A model generated the notes under the pieces. The model was given only the letters and a program-made list of their open reading frames with translations, did not search any database and was not told the origin of the DNA. Positions 1-13,244 of a DNA stretch of 64,000 nt are shown in pieces. Position 1 is the first letter of the stretch. Each line of letters starts with the position of its first letter. Source of the DNA: Datnioides undecimradiatus. Lineage: Eukaryota > Chordata > Actinopteri > Lobotiformes > Datnioididae. The stretch lies in contig WARS01000028.1 of the NCBI GenBank assembly GCA_008933995.1, forward strand, positions 150,001-214,000, given 5' to 3'. The position numbers and the translations under genes are program-made.

Positions 1-2813
1 GTCGCAGGGGGGGCTGCGAGAGGCGTGAGTACCCTTCAGTTTGGAGCGTGTCGCGCTTTTTAGCAGCACTTTGGTTTAAAGTCAGCGCGGCATCGTGACG
101 TGGACGGCCCGGGCTGGGCTCACGGTGGCTTCTGGGTGTTTTTATTGTCAGCTTGATCATAATTTTCTTCTTAGATCACGATTTAACAGAGTATAATGAC
201 ACGCCGCTGCCGCTGCAACACGCTGTGTCTCCTCACTCCAATTTTAGTCGTTATCCTCTTTTATTCAAACACCCTGGGCTGAGCAGTTTTCATGTAACTT
301 GGACCAATTACACCCACTCAACACCAATCAGCTCTGCTGCCCGCTGAAGAAGCCTCTTTTATTCTACAACCGTTCTGCTCTGTGCGCTTTTACGAATCTC
401 CAGGTTGGAGTTGTACCGGAAAGTGCCAAACCTGAGGATCCTCGCCTGCGGAGGCGACGGCACGGTGAGGCTCGTTTCTACTAGAAGCCACCTCCGTCAC
501 GTGTGGGTCTCAGCGGCTCATACGTTCTCTGCGTGTCTCTCCGTAGGTGGGGTGGATCCTGTCCACTCTGGACGAGCTGCAGATGAACCCCCAGCCTCCG
601 GTGGCCGTTCTTCCTCTGGGAACAGGAAATGACCTCGCCAGGACGCTCAACTGGGGTGGGGTGAGTTCCTAGCCTTGACTTCTGAGAGCGGCAGGACGCA
701 GCAGCTTCTCCACCCCGTTAGTGATTCATTCACAAGTGTCTGTTGTGTTTCGTTTGACGGAGTTCGGGTCAGTTGTCAGATGCAGCCATGCCACCGTGTC
801 AAAGGCCACGCAGTAATGAAAACCACAGTGTCTAAAGTGCATCAAAATAAATATATATCTAATAAGTGAAGTGATGCATTATGCTAAGTATGCAAAAATA
901 TTGGTGTGTTGCTCAAATGAACCCAGTGTGTACGGCTCAACACCAGCAACTCGCCACATTCCAGGAAGTCCACGACAGTCCTCTTCCTGCTTAACTCGTC
1001 CTCCGACATTTAGCCGTCGCCTGACCTCAGCACAGCTAAAGGTGACTCACTCGTCACTGGCGCCGCGGCGGCTCACAGCAGCGGGTTTTGTTGAAGTGAA
1101 ACGCTGAATTAGACGATCTAGTTGTTGCCTTTTTGGCTCTGCATAGGCTCTGGTGTATGGAACGAATGAAGGAGGTGCAGGGAGTTGATGAATTAGCCTG
1201 GCACGTCGCCAGGCTACATTTCTGTTGCTAAACTATAACAATAATGCATCAAATGACAGAAAACAGTGTGATGAGTGATGAAAGTGATGAATGCACAGAG
1301 AACTATCAGCTGATCTGCAGCGTCCCTCAGCTTTTTCGGAGCTCTGTTGTGATTTTAGCTGTCATGGCTGCCTCGTAGCTGCGCTTTCAGTGTAAAAGCT
1401 CAGTGAACACCCGCTGCACGCGACCTGCTCGGCAGCAGACAGCAGGCGGACACAGTCAGAGAAAAGCTTCGGGGTCTAAAGGGCTGGATATTTCCTCCAG
1501 GAGCTGGTTGAGACCAAAACCGGAGCAAAAAGGGGGCAAACATTCGTCAGGTGGATGGATGTGTAAAGAAGCAACTGTCGAAGCAACATAAAGGTGATGA
1601 CACTTTAACATTGTGCCGGCAGCTTGGTTCCGCCGCCCCCGAGTGCAGATCCAAGCACCTGAGGGCCGAGGTGTCGAGCCGAGGCCGCTGAAAACCTCCA
1701 GAAGTAAAATATAATGCAGCATGTCACGTCTGTGGGAGCACACTCCTGCAGCGTGTTACTAAAATAAGGTGAAGTGCTGAAGCATCAAGAACCTGCCCCT
1801 TGACACACACACACACACACACACATTGCATAACCGCACTGTAACGCAGAAGAAGGGACCTTTACAAGCACCCACATTCTTCCATTAGGCTTTTCTTTAG
1901 ACCGCTTACGTGGGCTTGCGGCGATGATAATACATCAGATATCTCTGTAGGAGTCTGAGTCAAAGCATTTTACAAAGCAACAGATTCTCATCGGTAAAAC
2001 ATTCAAAGATGCATTGTTACTGCTCGTGAGCGACACAGCGGGCATGTTTTGAGCTTCAGCTGCGCCCAAATGTCACCAGACCCCAAATCTGATTGACTCT
2101 AGCGCGAATGATGCTGCTGTACCACGTCTGTGCCTGCGCCACGAGCAAGGACACGGGAATGACTTTGGCGTCTCTGGATCGCAGGAGCACGGAGAGAGAC
2201 GGAGGCTTTGAACGATGATGGAGCAGAATGAAAACTCATATCCACCCTGTGTGTGTGTGTGTGTGGGTGGGTGTGTGCGCGTGTACAGTGATTAGTGTAA
2301 TTAGTGTGTCCTTTTGTCCCCTGTTTCATCCTGCAGAGCTTCCTTTTCTGCTTTGTCTCTTTCCATTTCCTCTATCTCCTCCTTTTCCTCCAGTCTTTTC
2401 CTAATTTCCTTTATCTTTTCCGTTTCTTTCCCACCATCTCTGTCCCGCTGTTTTCCTCCGCTCTCTTCTCCTCCCCTCTCCCTCTTTCCTTTTCTACTTT
2501 TTCACTTCCTTTGCCTGATTTCCTTTCCTCACCTTTCCTGCCCCATCCCTTTATTTCCTTTCCTTTCTTCTCATCCCTTCATTTCATTTCCTCTCCCACC
2601 TTTTTCTTTCTTTTATCTCCTTTCCTTTCCTTTCCTTTGCTGTCCCTTATTTCCTCCCCATTTATTTCATCTCATTTCTCCTCCATTCCTCTCCTTTTTA
2701 TTCTCCCTTTGTTTCCTTTCCTCGTCTCTCTCCTTTTTCATTTGCTTACCTTCTCTCCTTTCTTTTCCCTTTCCTCTTTCCTCTCTGACACTTCTCACCT
2801 CTGTCTGTGCCCC

Positions 2814-2885
<72 letters not shown>

Positions 2886-3032
2886 GTGACCCTGTGGCTT
2901 GCTTGTGTGTCCAAGTGTGAACTCTGCTGTGTGTGTGTGTGTGTCTGTCTGTTGTCTGTCTGTGTGTGTGTGAGCGTCTCAGAGGAGGCCCTGCTGATGA
3001 GCGCTACTATCATCAGATGTGATGTGACATCC

Positions 3033-3068
<36 letters not shown>

Positions 3069-3197
3069 ACTGATTTCCTGACCAAAGAGAAACACAGAGG
3101 ACTGAGCGAGAGCGGAAAGACAAGATATTGTCCATTAGAGAGAGCTGGTCTGAATGACTAATGACGAATGGGAAGGGATGGGCTGACGGAGGGAGAG

Positions 3198-3247
<50 letters not shown>

Positions 3248-6047
3248 ACGTCAGACCCTGAGCTGTCTCTGTCCCTCAGCTGATTGTGGTGTCAGTGGAG
3301 GAGCCTCAACAGCCACTTCTTGAAAGCAAATCATTACCCGCTCTCTCCGTCTATTCCACTGCTGCCTTCCTTCACTCTGAGTGTGTGTGTGTGTGAGCGT
3401 GTGTGTGTGTTAGCAAGCAGATAAGGTGTGGAGAGAGGGGCCTTGGCCCTTCGACAGATAGAGAGCGAGAGAGAGGCTGTAATTTAGCGAGACGACATCG
3501 TCTCTTCTCTCCCGTCCGTCTGCGTCCTCTCTTTCTTCCTCCACCCGTATTTCCCCGTTCATCCCTTCTTCCACTGCTCTGCACTTTCCGTCTTCCTCTT
3601 CCTCTTCCTCTTCCTCTTCATTATCCGGCGCTTTTTCTACAGTCTCTCAATTTAAAGACCAAACTTTTTACGTTTTTAATCGTAGTTTTCGTGCCGTCTC
3701 TTCCAATAATCGCTGCGATTTTTCGATAAATCCACAGTAAATCATGTGAGACTGAACGTCCACTTCAGTCTTAAAACAATCTCCCCTCAAGGTCCACTTA
3801 CTATTGTAGCTGCTCTGGAGCTTTCGATGGTATTACAACATCTTCTTCGGCCCACTCGTAATGAGATTGCTTGGCGTCTGTTCCTCTACCTGAGCGACTT
3901 TGTGTTGACCTCGGTGTGAAAGTCGATACTGAAAGTTAATTCTCGACCTTTCACGCCGCAGACAAAACGATCTTACTGCTGCTGCTGTTCCGGAGCTTTC
4001 GACCACATGATCTTCCTCTGCAGTTGCAAGTAGATGTTTGATGAGTTTTGGTTCTTCTTGCTGCTGAAAGCCTGAGGAGGAAATCTAACTACTGACAGTC
4101 GACCAAAACAATCTCACCACGAGCACAAGGTCCGTTGAGTAGCTGCTGCTCTGGAGCTTTCACTCATGTCACACTGTCTTCTTCAGCAAAGACGTTTCCA
4201 TGATTACTGTGCAGCTCCACTGCTCATATGACTGAGGTGTGCAGAGCAGCTGTTAAATTCACTTTGCTGTGAGACTGTTTTGCCGAATACTGATGCTGTA
4301 GTACCTGTCACGTGTATGAAATCGTGCAGATATGAAAGATTTTACTGCCTGGTCATTAAAAGTACACGTCTGTCTGTGCAGGGTTACACGGACGAGCCCG
4401 TTTCCAAGGTGCTGTGTCACGTGGAGGACGGTTCGGTGGTGCAGCTCGACAGGTGGAACCTCCTGGTGGAGAAAAGTGCAGCGCAGCCAGAGGAAGGCAC
4501 GCAGAAGGTCAGAGGTCAACCTGGAGGCTGGGGTTGGCAGTTTGTGTGTGTGTAAGCGGCGGTAGGAGGCTGTTGCATCATCGTCTGCCGCCGTCTACTT
4601 CCTGCAGCTCGCTGTTTCTTGTTTCCTCTTGTAACGCCCTGCGCTGACACTCTGATGCAGGTAAAGTCTCGGTGTGATTCCCCTTCAATATGAAACAAGA
4701 GCAGCAGGAAGTGATAGTTTGAAATCAGCGTTAACTCTGCGAGTGTTACCTTTTCACCGCAGTTTGCATAAAGATGGAAAGGTCAGTTGCCAACAGCAGA
4801 CACGCTCATGCCACGTAGCGCAAGTTAGCGCGTTTGTCCGATTGGATGCACGCAGAAAAAGTGTCAAGCGTGTGCAAAAGGCATGGAAACCACTCGAAAG
4901 ATGGCCGCGATGAATGCACAGCTTCCGTGGATGAGAGGCGTCTCTGTGAACACGTTATTTATGCAGAAACTCTCACTTAAACCTTTTTCTCCCGCCTCTT
5001 CAGCTGCCCCTCAACGTGTTCAACAACTACTTCAGCCTGGGCTTCGACGCTCACGTCACCCTGGAGTTCCACGAGTCCAGAGGTCGGTGAGATCTATTCC
5101 AGCGTCTTTCACCCCATATTAACTTCATCTTCCATTAAGCCCCTCTTCTTCCCCCCGTTAATGCGCCACACTCTGCTGAAAGACGAGCAGAATAAGATAA
5201 AATATTAAAAAAAAGGGACGCGAGAGCGTTCATGCGTGCACAAACCAGTCAGATGCTCTCACTCTCTCGCTCCACGCCTCTGTGTTTTTAATTCCAGCAG
5301 CTTCCCGACGTTTTTAATGCATTCTCATTCCTCCTCTCTGCCTCTCTGATTTCATCTTTCCAGAGGCCAACCCGGAGAAGTTCAACAGTCGCTTCCGCAA
5401 CAAGATGTTCTATGCAGGAGTGAGTGTCCCACTTGATTTATTGCACATCCACACACTCACACAGTCCAAACTTTTTCTGCTTTCCCCTCCTCTTCCTTTC
5501 TCGCTCGCTTCTCTGTGTCTTAATAAGGTAAATGTGCACGCACAAGAACGATGTCTGAGAGGAGAGCAAGGTTGCAGTGAAGGAAGGGAATTAGGGGAAG
5601 GACAGGAAGACGAGGAGAGACATAGGAGCTGGAAGGGATGATGGGAAAATACACAAACTGTGTGACCGCACAAGCGAGAGCAGCCGGGTGTGTGAGGGGC
5701 CTTTAGAGTGGAAAAGTCTTATTTTCAGCCATAAAAAGTTAAAATTAGACTCTAAATCCTATTTAAAGCGGCGTTATCTTTCCCACCATGCAGTGCCAAA
5801 CATTACTGCGTTTACTCGTCTTTTCAGATCATTAATGAGTCTCGAAGCGCAGCCTGCACCACACGAGCTTTAGCAAACATCCAGAACCTGCTCTGTGCAC
5901 CGATTTTAGGAAATCTTGAGCTTGCAGGTCAACCTGCTGACGAGAGATGCAGATTGGTAGCTGTCTCTCATTCATTAGGGAAACGTAATGAGCTGTAATT
6001 CTGTTTGATTGGGTCCCATCCTGTGTTTATGTTTGCACGTGCACGCC

Positions 6048-6079
<32 letters not shown>

Positions 6080-9000
6080 CGTGTGTCTTTGCAGGCTGCG
6101 TTCTCAGATTTCCTCCAGAGGAGCTCCAGGGATTTGTCCAAGCACGTCAGAGTGGTGGTGAGTGCTAACACACTCTCGGTCCTCAGTATCGCTTTCCGCG
6201 TCGACATGTCTGGGCAGCGGCCCCGTGATTTAAACGGCCGTCCTTCAACTCCTCTGTGAACGGCCGCCGCCCGCCGCGCTGAAGCATCCTTCAGCGAGAC
6301 ATTGAGTCCTTATCAGGGCCGCTACACTCCTGCTGATAGCAGGATTAAAGCTTTTGACCACTGTCATGATCGATCCCGCTGGTTTTCTTCATTAATCAGC
6401 TAAAACATGGCAGCATTGTTTTGCTAGTTACGTTAGCGAAGCAGGCGAATCCCACGCTGATGGTAAAGTCATCACAACAACCATCTAAAAACGGATCACA
6501 AACGCACAATTTGTCCCTTTTGGGGACTATTTTAATGGGCGGATTAATCCACAGTTCGGAGCTTAGGTCTCTCTCTCTCTAGTTTTTCGTCTTTCCAGCG
6601 GCGGGAGACTGAGCGTGGGGTTAAGTCAAAATAAACCGCTCGTGGTTATGAAGGAACGTGCGACCCGGTGCAGTGAACACGTCGCAAATGTGTTTTTAAT
6701 AGTTTATTTGGCACAGAAACGACGCATCACGACACCTTTGAGGGGATATTTGAGTAAAAGTCGAACATGCTGAATTAAAAAAAATAAAAACTCACTTTAA
6801 AAAATGAACAACAGGTAATTCTAGTTTTAAAAGATTAACTTTTAAACATAACCTACCTTCAGGAAGCTATGCCTCAGGGCTGGAGTGCTGAATGGACCTT
6901 TCTGACGTTCCCTTTGACCTGAATCCATCACTTTTCATCCACCCGCCCACAACAATCCCAAGAGCCGAGAGCACTCAAACTGAGAGTGAGAACTGGGAAG
7001 TGAGACCGGGGCGTGACGCGACATTTAAAAGCAGCTCAGGGATCTGATAGTGAAAACCCGCCGCGTTGCGCTGCAGCGTCGGAACAAACGTCTTAGTCGA
7101 AACCGGGTGTTTTATAATCGGCGCTGTGCTTGTGTTTCTCAGTGCGATGGCACCGACCTGACTCCTAAGATCCAGGAGCTGAAGTTTCAGTGCATCGTGT
7201 TTCTAAACATTCCCAGGTAGGTGGATATACACAGTCCCAACATTCACACCACGAGTTATCCAGTGTTTCCTGGCCTGAAACAGCTTTTTAACAACATGAT
7301 TTCACAAATAATGAAGTTGGTCAGTGTTTCCTTAAGGCTCTCTCTCTGTCTCTGACACCCATGAGTTAAATCCTCCTGACGAGCACCGAATCAGGATGTT
7401 TCTCTGGTTAAACATCGAAACAGGGAAACGATTCTGGCCTGAAAGCATCTGATCTGGGGTCAGATTGTGTTTAGAAAAACAAAAACATGCAGCGTTTTGG
7501 TCGGTTCGGTCATCAGAGTGGCGACACCTGCAGCGCTGTGTCGCTGTGGTCAACTAAATGATGCATACGTGCTGTAACTCTCTGCGCGCGCGTGTGTGTG
7601 TGTGTGTGTGTGTGTGTGTAGGTACTGTGCTGGCACCATGCCGTGGGGAAACACAGGCGACCACCGCGACTTTGAACCCCAGCGCCACGACGACGGCTGC
7701 ATCGAGGTTATCGGCTTCACCATGGCGTCACTGGTGAGAGAAACAGGATTAGAAAGTAAAACGTCACAAACACAAAGGTTTTCGCTCTGACCTGTCTCAT
7801 TAAAACCTGGTCTGTGGGGGACTTTGGAGGCCGGTTTCCCAACATGGCGGATTTTTATTTAGCTGGAGTGAAAACAGACCTTTACCACATGAACTGTACG
7901 TCAGTTTGCACGCAGCAGCATGAACGGCACTAGTTAAAATAAGCACTTAATGCCAAAGAGACAAGGAAAGATGTCTGACATAACCAAACAGGAAGCAGCA
8001 GAGTTGTACATTTCAGCGAGATAGTTGTGCTTCCTGACATCGTAACCCTCGGTTTGGATCTCCTGCTCGTCCACCAGGCGGCGCTGCAGGTCGGCGGTCA
8101 CGGAGAGAGGTTGCACCAGTGCAGGGAAGTCGTCCTGACTACCTACAAGACCGTACCTGTTCAGGTGAGTTCACACACTCTTCCCTGACCGATTCTTAAA
8201 CCATTAAGCAGCCAGATTTTTATTGTTGCCTGCAGATTTGCAGCTTTGCATCATCCGTCCACCTTAAAAAACAAAAAACTTATAATAAATACAAACAAAC
8301 AGCAGATTTGAGGATCACATGATCGAGACCTGTTGCTTATTTTCCCCGCGGCCCTTCAAGCTGCTTTGCTCTTATCATTAAGATGCTTCTGACGGTTCAC
8401 TCCAACAGAGCCTGAAACATCCAGAATCTCCTGAAACCCGTTCATAAATGCTGCAGTCCCCTGAAAATGTGACTGCGTACATTCACGTGGCATTAGTTAT
8501 GCAGTGTGTTGACGTATAATTAGATATACGGATAAATATTTTATGCCGGCTGAAGCTCATATTTCAACGTGCTGTCTCGGACAATTCGCTCCGTGATACG
8601 TTCAGGGCTGAAAATAACTCAGCGGTGCCAAACGTTCCTCATCTCCGGGGCGAGTCTGAGACGAAGACGTTAGAACGGGAAGGATTTCAGGTTTTAAAGT
8701 GTTGAATTAAAATCCTCCAGCTGTAAAACGACTTGAACGTTCCTCTGAGGGATGTTAGTTCTGTGTTTTATCATGTCGCGCAGCAAGAGACCCAGAATAC
8801 AGCTGCACTCAGATAAGAGTCGTCTCCTTACGCTAAGTCGCAGTTTCTACTTCTTCTTCCGCCCTTGCTGCATCTCTTGTCGTGTTGCCGGCGACTGGAG
8901 ATCGGTGGAATAGTGTAAAATCACCCACTGTCTCAAACTCCACAGAGAACCTTTAGATTTGCATATGATGAGCAAGAAAACCTAAAACTGACGGACTGAA

Positions 9001-11374
9001 TGTCACATAAAACAGGCAGGAAACAGACTTTTCTCTTTAGGGAGACCATCAAACCTGGCGTCTCATCTGATTTTTGTTATAATTCTTCTTAATTTAAGGC
9101 TTTACGCTGAAATTAAGATGAACTTTATTACGTCCTGGTCGTGTTTTTACCTTTTCTTTCCCTGGCAAAGTGTTTTAAACCTGTTAATGATCCCAGATCT
9201 AAGGTGCCAGGGTCAGTATTGTGTCATATTAGCGCTGGTGTTTCTGCCTTTAACCACGCCTGTCTTTCTGTGTGTGCGTGCGTGCAGGTGGACGGTGAGC
9301 CGTGTCGACTGGCTCCCTCCACTCTCCACATCTCCCTTCGAAATCAGGCCAACATGGTCCAGAAGAGCAAGAGACGCACCTCTGTGCCCCTGCTCAACGA
9401 GTGAGTCACACACACACACACACACACTGGTACAGACAGAGGAACTAGGCCAGCAGTGTTGTAAAAGCCCGGGTTGCGCTGAGTGAGTCATACAATCTGT
9501 TTAGTGGGAGCTGACATTCACTCCTCTCCATGTCCCACATCTCCCTCTTCAGCTCGCCAAACCACAGATCGACGCAGGGATGTATCTCTGTCGTCCTCTC
9601 CAATCAATCAAAACAAAAAAACAAAACAAAAACAAAGCGGCGGGGATCTCTCCTCCAATGACACGCCGCCATGTAACACTGTGCCCCCCCTCCCCTCCAT
9701 GCTGTATGTCAGCAGAGAAGAAGATGAACACTGTCTTTATGATTCCTGCCTCGGATCAAGTATCTGAGACTGTGTGGCTACTAACCCTGCTCCGTCCCCG
9801 TAGCACTAATAACCCTTCATGTATATCTTTGTGTATATATGTGGGTCTATTTCTAAATGTGTGTAACAGTCGACCAGCTACAGGGTGAGGGAGACAGCGA
9901 GAGAGAGAGAGACAGGGAGAGACAGGGAGACAGTAGAGGAGGGATCAGTACTCGCTGTAGCTGCAGTAACTAGTGTCTTTGCTTGATGTACTGCTCTGCT
10001 ACTGTGCTATCAATGTTTGTCCACTTACCTCTGGGCTTTTCTCCGTCTGTCCCTCCTCCTGTCCCTCCTCCTGTCCCTCGTGTCCCCCCTCCTGTCCCTC
10101 CTCCTCTCCCTCGTGTCCCCCCTCCTGTCCCTCCTGTCCCCCCTCATGTCCCTCCTGTCCCCCTCCTCCTGTCCCTGCGTGTCCCTCCTCCTGTCCCCCC
10201 TCTGTCCCTCCCCTGTCCCTCGTGTCCCCCCCTCTCTGTCCCCCCCTCCTGTTCCTCCTGTCCCCCCTCCTGTTCCTCCTGTCCCCCCCCCTCCTGTCCC
10301 CCCTCCCCTGTCCCTCCTGTCCCTCCTCCTGCTGTCCCCCTCCTGTCCCTCTCCTGTCCCCCCCCCCTCCCCTGTTCCTCCCCACCTTCCCTCCTGTCCC
10401 CCCTCCTGTTCCTCCTGTCCCCCCCTCCTGTCTCTCCTGCTCCCCCTCCCTGTTCCCTCCTCCCTGTCCCCTCCCTCCTGTCCCCCCTCCCTGTCCCTCC
10501 CTGTCCCCCCCCCCTGTTCCTCTGTCCCTCCCTCCTGTCCCCCTCCTGTCCCCCTCCTGTTCCTCCTGTCCCTCCTGCTTCCCCCCTCCTGTTCCTCCCT
10601 GCCCCCCCTCTCTCTCCTGTCCCCCCCTCCTGTCCCTCCTGTCCCCCCCTCCTGTCTCTCCTGTCCCCCCCTCCTGTTCCTCCTGTTCACCCCTGTCCCC
10701 CCCTCCTGTCTCTCCCTGTCCCCCCCTCCTGTTCCTCCTGTCCCTCCTCCTGTCCCTCCTCTCCCTTTTTTGCCAAAACATATCTGGGATCTTTTGGATT
10801 ATTTATTATTTTTATTTGTTTTACCTTCTCTCCTTCCTTTGTTTCCTTCCTCCCCCTCTCCGTCATCTCATTTCCTTTTTTCCTTGATTTCTCCTTTCTT
10901 CTCTCCTCTCCCTGAGATCTTTTCCTGCTCTTTCCTTGCTTCCTCTCCTCCTTCTGTTTCCCCTTCCTCCCCTGATCCTCATCTCATCTCCTTCACCTGT
11001 CTTCTCTACATGTCTCCTTTCCTCCTCTTCCTTGTCTCTTCTCTCCTCTCCTCTCCTTTCCTTATCCTCCTTGTCTCCCTTCCCCCCTTTCCTTGTTTCC
11101 TCTCTCCTCATTTCTCATTTTCTCTCCCTTCCTTCCTTTGACCTCTGCTCTTCTCTCATTTCTTTTCCCTCCTTGTCTCCTTTTCATCTTTTCCTTGTCT
11201 ACTCTCTTCTCATTTCCTCTCCTTGCTTCCTCTCTTTTCCTCCTCACCTCTCCATCTCCTCACCTTCCTTTCATCAATCTTTCCTCCTTGTCTCCTCCTT
11301 GTCTCCTCTCACTCTATCTACTCGTCTCCTCCTCATCTCCCCCCCTCTCCTCTCCGCCATACGTTCCTCCTCTC

Positions 11375-11405
<31 letters not shown>

Positions 11406-11514
11406 GCGGTAGTATTCAGAAGGTGTGTGCAGCTGATCTGCGCCGCCTCTCTGCTCCCCCAGACTCCTTCTCTGTGTAAGTACCTCAGCCCTGTCACTGT
11501 GTGTGTAGCTGTAA

Positions 11515-11562
<48 letters not shown>

Positions 11563-13196
11563 GTGTGTGTTTGTGCCTCTGTGAGCGAATGAGTCGGTGC
11601 TGTTGTGTCATTGGTTCGTCTCGGGTTCGAACAATATTTGATTGGACGATACTGAAACCAGTCAGCCAATGACGATGAGACCATCTCCGCCATGACACCT
11701 GTTTATTTACACAAATCACTGGTTTACACGACAAATAAACTTTTAAAAGATGTTTTCACAATCAATTACGTTTAAATTTAAAACTTCATTTTCATTTATT
11801 TTGGGTAAAATTCATCATTTAGTTTATTAAATAACTATAGATAATACTAGAATTGCCCTTCCTAACCCACCTTTTATGTTTAATTTGACTGCCTTGTCAT
11901 GATAAGACTCCAAAACCCCAAATATATTCAGTTTTAAATGATAATCCTCATTTTTCTAATTGAAAAAAACAGAAACTTTTCACTTTTAACAGCTTGAACC
12001 AGCAAATGTTTTGTTTTTAAAATGATTTTGAATAGCACAACTGTTGGCGGTGCAGAGGTTTTAGCTCCTTTAATGTTGACTCCTTGCAATAAGCATTTAA
12101 TATAATATTTTAACATCATATAAAACCAAAACTTCATTAACATTCATAACGCTGAAGCAGAGTCTGCGCTGCCCACAGCATCAGTTTGGTTTAAATGATC
12201 TCATCTTGGTCGAACCGAGGCCGAGTCGCATCGTGTTGAATGTTTTTGTGAAACGTGGACTGAGAGTGGGACTGACAGAGAGAGAGACTGTATGGCAGCA
12301 TGCTGAAGCCTCTCCACTTCTTTGAATGTGCCTCTGCCTCTTGTCTCGATGTTTTACTCTCCTGCCGTAGTCCCTTTACCTTTAACTCCACCCCGAGCTG
12401 TGCTCTTACTGCACCTGCACCTGCGCTCGATGTCCCTGCCCTCCCCCCCGCGGGAAAAGCTGTTCATCTAATTTTGCCTCAGCTGTGAAAGAGAAAAGCA
12501 AAAATGTCCGTTAATGTCCTTTAATGTGACGCCCGTTCTGTCGCTGCGCAGGTAAGGCTTCGGGCTTCTGAGGCCGAGTAACTTTCGCCAACAGCTGTAG
12601 TTTTTCTTATCGCCCACCGTGTTTCAGACGTCAATACTCTGCCTTCATCAACCTCCGTCCTCGCCGAAGGCAGCAAAGCCCACAGACGTTGACTTCAGAG
12701 TGTGTTGGCTCGCCTCAAACATCAGGGCCATGCCGCAGGAGGACAGCAGAGCCCTTTATCGTCGCAGTAGAAGCTGTGCTGCTTTGGAGGGAGTGTTTAT
12801 TTCTTTGACTACTTGTTGCAAAGCTCCAGTTTTGAGTCAGACCTTTAAAACCTTTTAAAAACTCTGGACCGCAGCTGTGAAGGAGCAAGACAAACGAGGA
12901 ACTGAGTGTCGCTCTGTTGCAAAAGATTCAGTTTGTGATGTGCGTGCGTGTGTCTGTGCGTGCATGTATGCACGTGTGTGTCCTTATTGTTGTACGTGTG
13001 GACTGAATTGTGTGTGTGTGTGTGTGTGTGTGTGCACGCACGCCCATGCACTTGTGTGTTTGTGTGTTGTTTTGTTTTTCCCTCCCCAGTCCCCACGCCG
13101 TTCCAGATCGCCTGCGCCTTCGAGTGAATCGGATCAGCCTCCAGGAGTACGACCGACTGCAGTACGACAAGGAGCGACTGCGAGACATCTGTAAGG

Positions 13197-13244
<48 letters not shown>

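Larger units (their letters stand above)
661..4381 (+). other. dgki intron: repeat-rich, no exon found
   Basis: This 3.7 kb intron holds a copy of a dispersed fish repeat (about 1400-1590), CA/GT microsatellites (about 1803-1825, 2249-2264, 3034-3065, 3201-3243), a pyrimidine-rich tract (about 2330-2884) that ends in (CT)n, and several fragments of a short GGAGCTTTCG-containing element (about 3785-4200). I see no coding exon in it. Confidence 0.7.
9401..13089 (+). other. dgki large intron with pyrimidine minisatellite
   Basis: A 3.7 kb intron between phase-2 exons. It holds CA repeats at 9407-9427, the roughly 730-bp TCCTGTCCC minisatellite, a further CT-rich block to about 11375, GT microsatellites (11376-11402, about 11519-11560, 13011-13034) and AT-rich DNA. 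A 13-nt AG/GT-bounded segment near 11460-11476 would break the reading frame and is not accepted as an exon. Confidence 0.75.

Noticed and set aside
2304-3161. 285- and 191-codon open frames
   Set aside because: They are low-complexity translation of a polypyrimidine tract plus (CT)n and (GT)n in an intron.
9973-11141. Open frames of 158-374 codons on + and 221-260 codons on - strand
   Set aside because: They translate the TCCTGTCCC/CT-rich minisatellite (Pro/Ser/Leu/Cys or Gly/Arg/Glu) inside a dgki intron. No domain or splice evidence supports them.
11460-11480. 13-nt AG/GT-bounded microexon in the large dgki intron
   Set aside because: Its inclusion would shift the frame between the phase-2 exon ending 9400 and the exon at 13090.
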